Assembly (NCBI GenBank): GCA_020435865.1
Contig: JAGQYZ010000145.1
Span: forward strand, 1-6,522
From: Aequorivita sp.
GTDB taxonomy: Bacteria > Bacteroidota > Bacteroidia > Flavobacteriales > Flavobacteriaceae
Reading direction: 5' to 3'
Length of the DNA stretch: 6,522 bases
The position numbers and the translations under genes are program-made. This document shows positions 5,795-6,522 of the stretch, one piece after another; within the stretch, counting starts at the first letter, position 1, and the number at the start of each line of letters is the position of its first letter. The notes under the pieces are model-generated. The model ran no database searches, was not told where the DNA came from, and saw only the letters and a program-made list of their open reading frames with translations.

Positions 5795-6522
5795 TTAATT
5801 TGCTACTGCGCCTTGGCAACTGCTACCTGCACCAGCGGTACAGCCATAGCAATGTTGTGAGATAATTATTTTCCGATCATTTAAAACAGCTTCGTTATAT
5901 TCTGAAATGTGCTGAATCTTACTTGCAACCTTCAATTCAAGCATTTGATTGAAATCACAATCATATAAATAACCGTCCCAACTAACTGAGATTGTATTTC
6001 GGCACATTACATTCTTCACAGCAGCGGGGTTATAAGCTTCAACCAAAGAATACATATAATCTTCATAATTTTCGGAAGCAATCAAATAATCCAAAAACCG
6101 TGAAATGGGCAAATTCGTAATGGCAAAAAGATTGTGGAAATGAATGCCGAAATCTTCCAGTAGCGCTTTCTTGAAATCTTTTTCCATGCTCGCTTGGTCG
6201 CCCGGCAAAAAGGCACCGCTTGGGTTATAAACTAAATCAAGACGAAGATCGCTATCCTGCATTCCGTAGCCAACGGCATTCAATTCCTGTAAGGCTTTAA
6301 TGGATTGGTCAAAAACGCCTTCACCTCTTTGTTTATCAGTTTTTCCACGAGTCCAATGTGGCATGCTGCTAACAACGTGCACATTGTGACTTTTGAAGAA
6401 TTCCGGAAGGTCATAATTTTTTTTATTGGCGCGGATAATTGTAAGATTACTTCGAACGATAAAATCCTGAATTCCAGCCTTGCTTGCCTCATCCACGAAC
6501 CAACGGAAATCTGGGTTCATTT
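5795..6522 (-). CDS. arsS: Radical SAM enzyme ArsS, C-terminal part; N-terminus beyond the window
   Basis: The last 241 codons of ArsS are present. In this family the enzyme uses a radical SAM cluster to attach the 5'-deoxyadenosyl group to dimethylarsenic, the committed step of arsenosugar synthesis. The Met at 6520-6518 is internal: family members read ...PE-MNPxFRWFV here, and the partial codon before it ends in AA, as GAA would. The CxxxCxxC cluster motif therefore lies off the right edge. Counting from that Met, visible marks are VRSNLTII (22-29), DLPEFF (37-42), LVYNPSGAFLP (97-107), ITNLPISRFLDYL (134-146), MCRN...WDGYLYDCDFNQM (172-193) and the terminal CYGCTAGAGSSC (224-235). Cys173/Cys188 form a CX9GX4C pair and Cys224/Cys227/Cys235 a CX2CX7C group, suggesting a second iron-sulfur site. 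Some relatives are selenoproteins; here the terminal-motif Cys codons are ordinary TGC/TGT. Identity is strong. Confidence 0.93.
   Translation of the reverse strand, partial: MNPDFRWFVDEASKAGIQDFIVRSNLTIIRANKKNYDLPEFFKSHNVHVVSSMPHWTRGKTDKQRGEGVFDQSIKALQELNAVGYGMQDSDLRLDLVYNPSGAFLPGDQASMEKDFKKALLEDFGIHFHNLFAITNLPISRFLDYLIASENYEDYMYSLVEAYNPAAVKNVMCRNTISVSWDGYLYDCDFNQMLELKVASKIQHISEYNEAVLNDRKIIISQHCYGCTAGAGSSCQGAVAN

Larger units (their letters stand above)
1..6522 (-). other. Probable single leftward operon: arsenosugar biosynthesis plus envelope genes
   Basis: All eight genes share a strand. Spacers from right to left are 36 bp (arsS-rhodanese), 89 bp to the chosen transferase start (47 to the upstream one), 4 bp (transferase-phosphorylase), 8 bp (phosphorylase-arsM), 82 bp (arsM-PiT), 39 bp (PiT-hydroxylase) and 40 bp (hydroxylase-DUF547). 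I see no G/C-rich hairpin followed by a T-run in any spacer. The tightest coupling is transferase-phosphorylase-arsM. The promoter of the run must lie beyond the right edge. Co-transcription is inferred from spacing. Confidence 0.7.

Noticed and set aside
5795..5870. A selenocysteine codon (in-frame TGA) in the ArsS terminal motif
   Set aside because: Every Cys in that motif is TGC or TGT and the frame ends with a plain TAA.
6518..6520. Met codon at 6520 as the true start of ArsS
   Set aside because: The protein would lack the radical SAM CxxxCxxC motif and the sequence continues a known internal family motif; the gene is cut by the edge.

Overview
The window looks like a chromosomal piece of a member of the Bacteroidetes, most likely a marine or aquatic Flavobacteriia. 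The DNA is AT-rich, Shine-Dalgarno sequences are absent or weak, starts sit in A/T-rich leaders, and the protein sequences have a flavobacterial flavour. The genus cannot be fixed from the sequence. All eight genes lie on the minus strand, so transcription runs from right to left. Both edge genes are cut: the right-hand gene lacks its N-terminus and the left-hand gene lacks its C-terminus.

In transcription order the genes are: the C-terminal part of the radical SAM enzyme ArsS (5795-6522), a small exported rhodanese (5258-5758), a DUF2064/TIGR04282-type transferase (4518-5168), a purine nucleoside phosphorylase (3695-4513), the arsenite methyltransferase ArsM (2718-3686), a PiT-type phosphate transporter with a cysteine-bearing loop (1524-2636), a membrane fatty acid hydroxylase/sterol desaturase family protein (600-1484) and a DUF547 lipoprotein (1-559). 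Gaps between genes run from 4 to 82 bp and no convincing terminator lies between them, so they are probably one operon. The 82-bp gap in front of the transporter is the only place where an internal promoter looks possible.

The ArsM + ArsS + TIGR04282 + nucleoside phosphorylase set is the signature of arsenosugar biosynthesis. The family-based reading is as follows. ArsM methylates As(III) to dimethylarsenic. ArsS joins it to the 5'-deoxyadenosyl group of SAM. The phosphorylase removes adenine from that nucleoside, and the transferase moves or activates the resulting arsenoribose. The last steps are inferred. A notable detail is that the phosphorylase carries Asp (residue 235) where human guanosine/inosine-type PNP has Asn243, as the adenine-specific enzyme MTAP does, which suits an adenine nucleoside substrate.

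The last three genes are envelope proteins (a transporter, a membrane di-iron-type oxygenase and a lipoprotein) whose part in the pathway is not established. They could serve phosphate/arsenate exchange or a lipid form of the arsenosugar. No ArsR regulator, ArsC reductase, Acr3/ArsB pump or second (TIGR04283) glycosyltransferase lies inside the window. No RNA genes, insertion sequences or CRISPR arrays were seen. A four-copy heptamer tandem repeat lies directly in front of the transferase gene.
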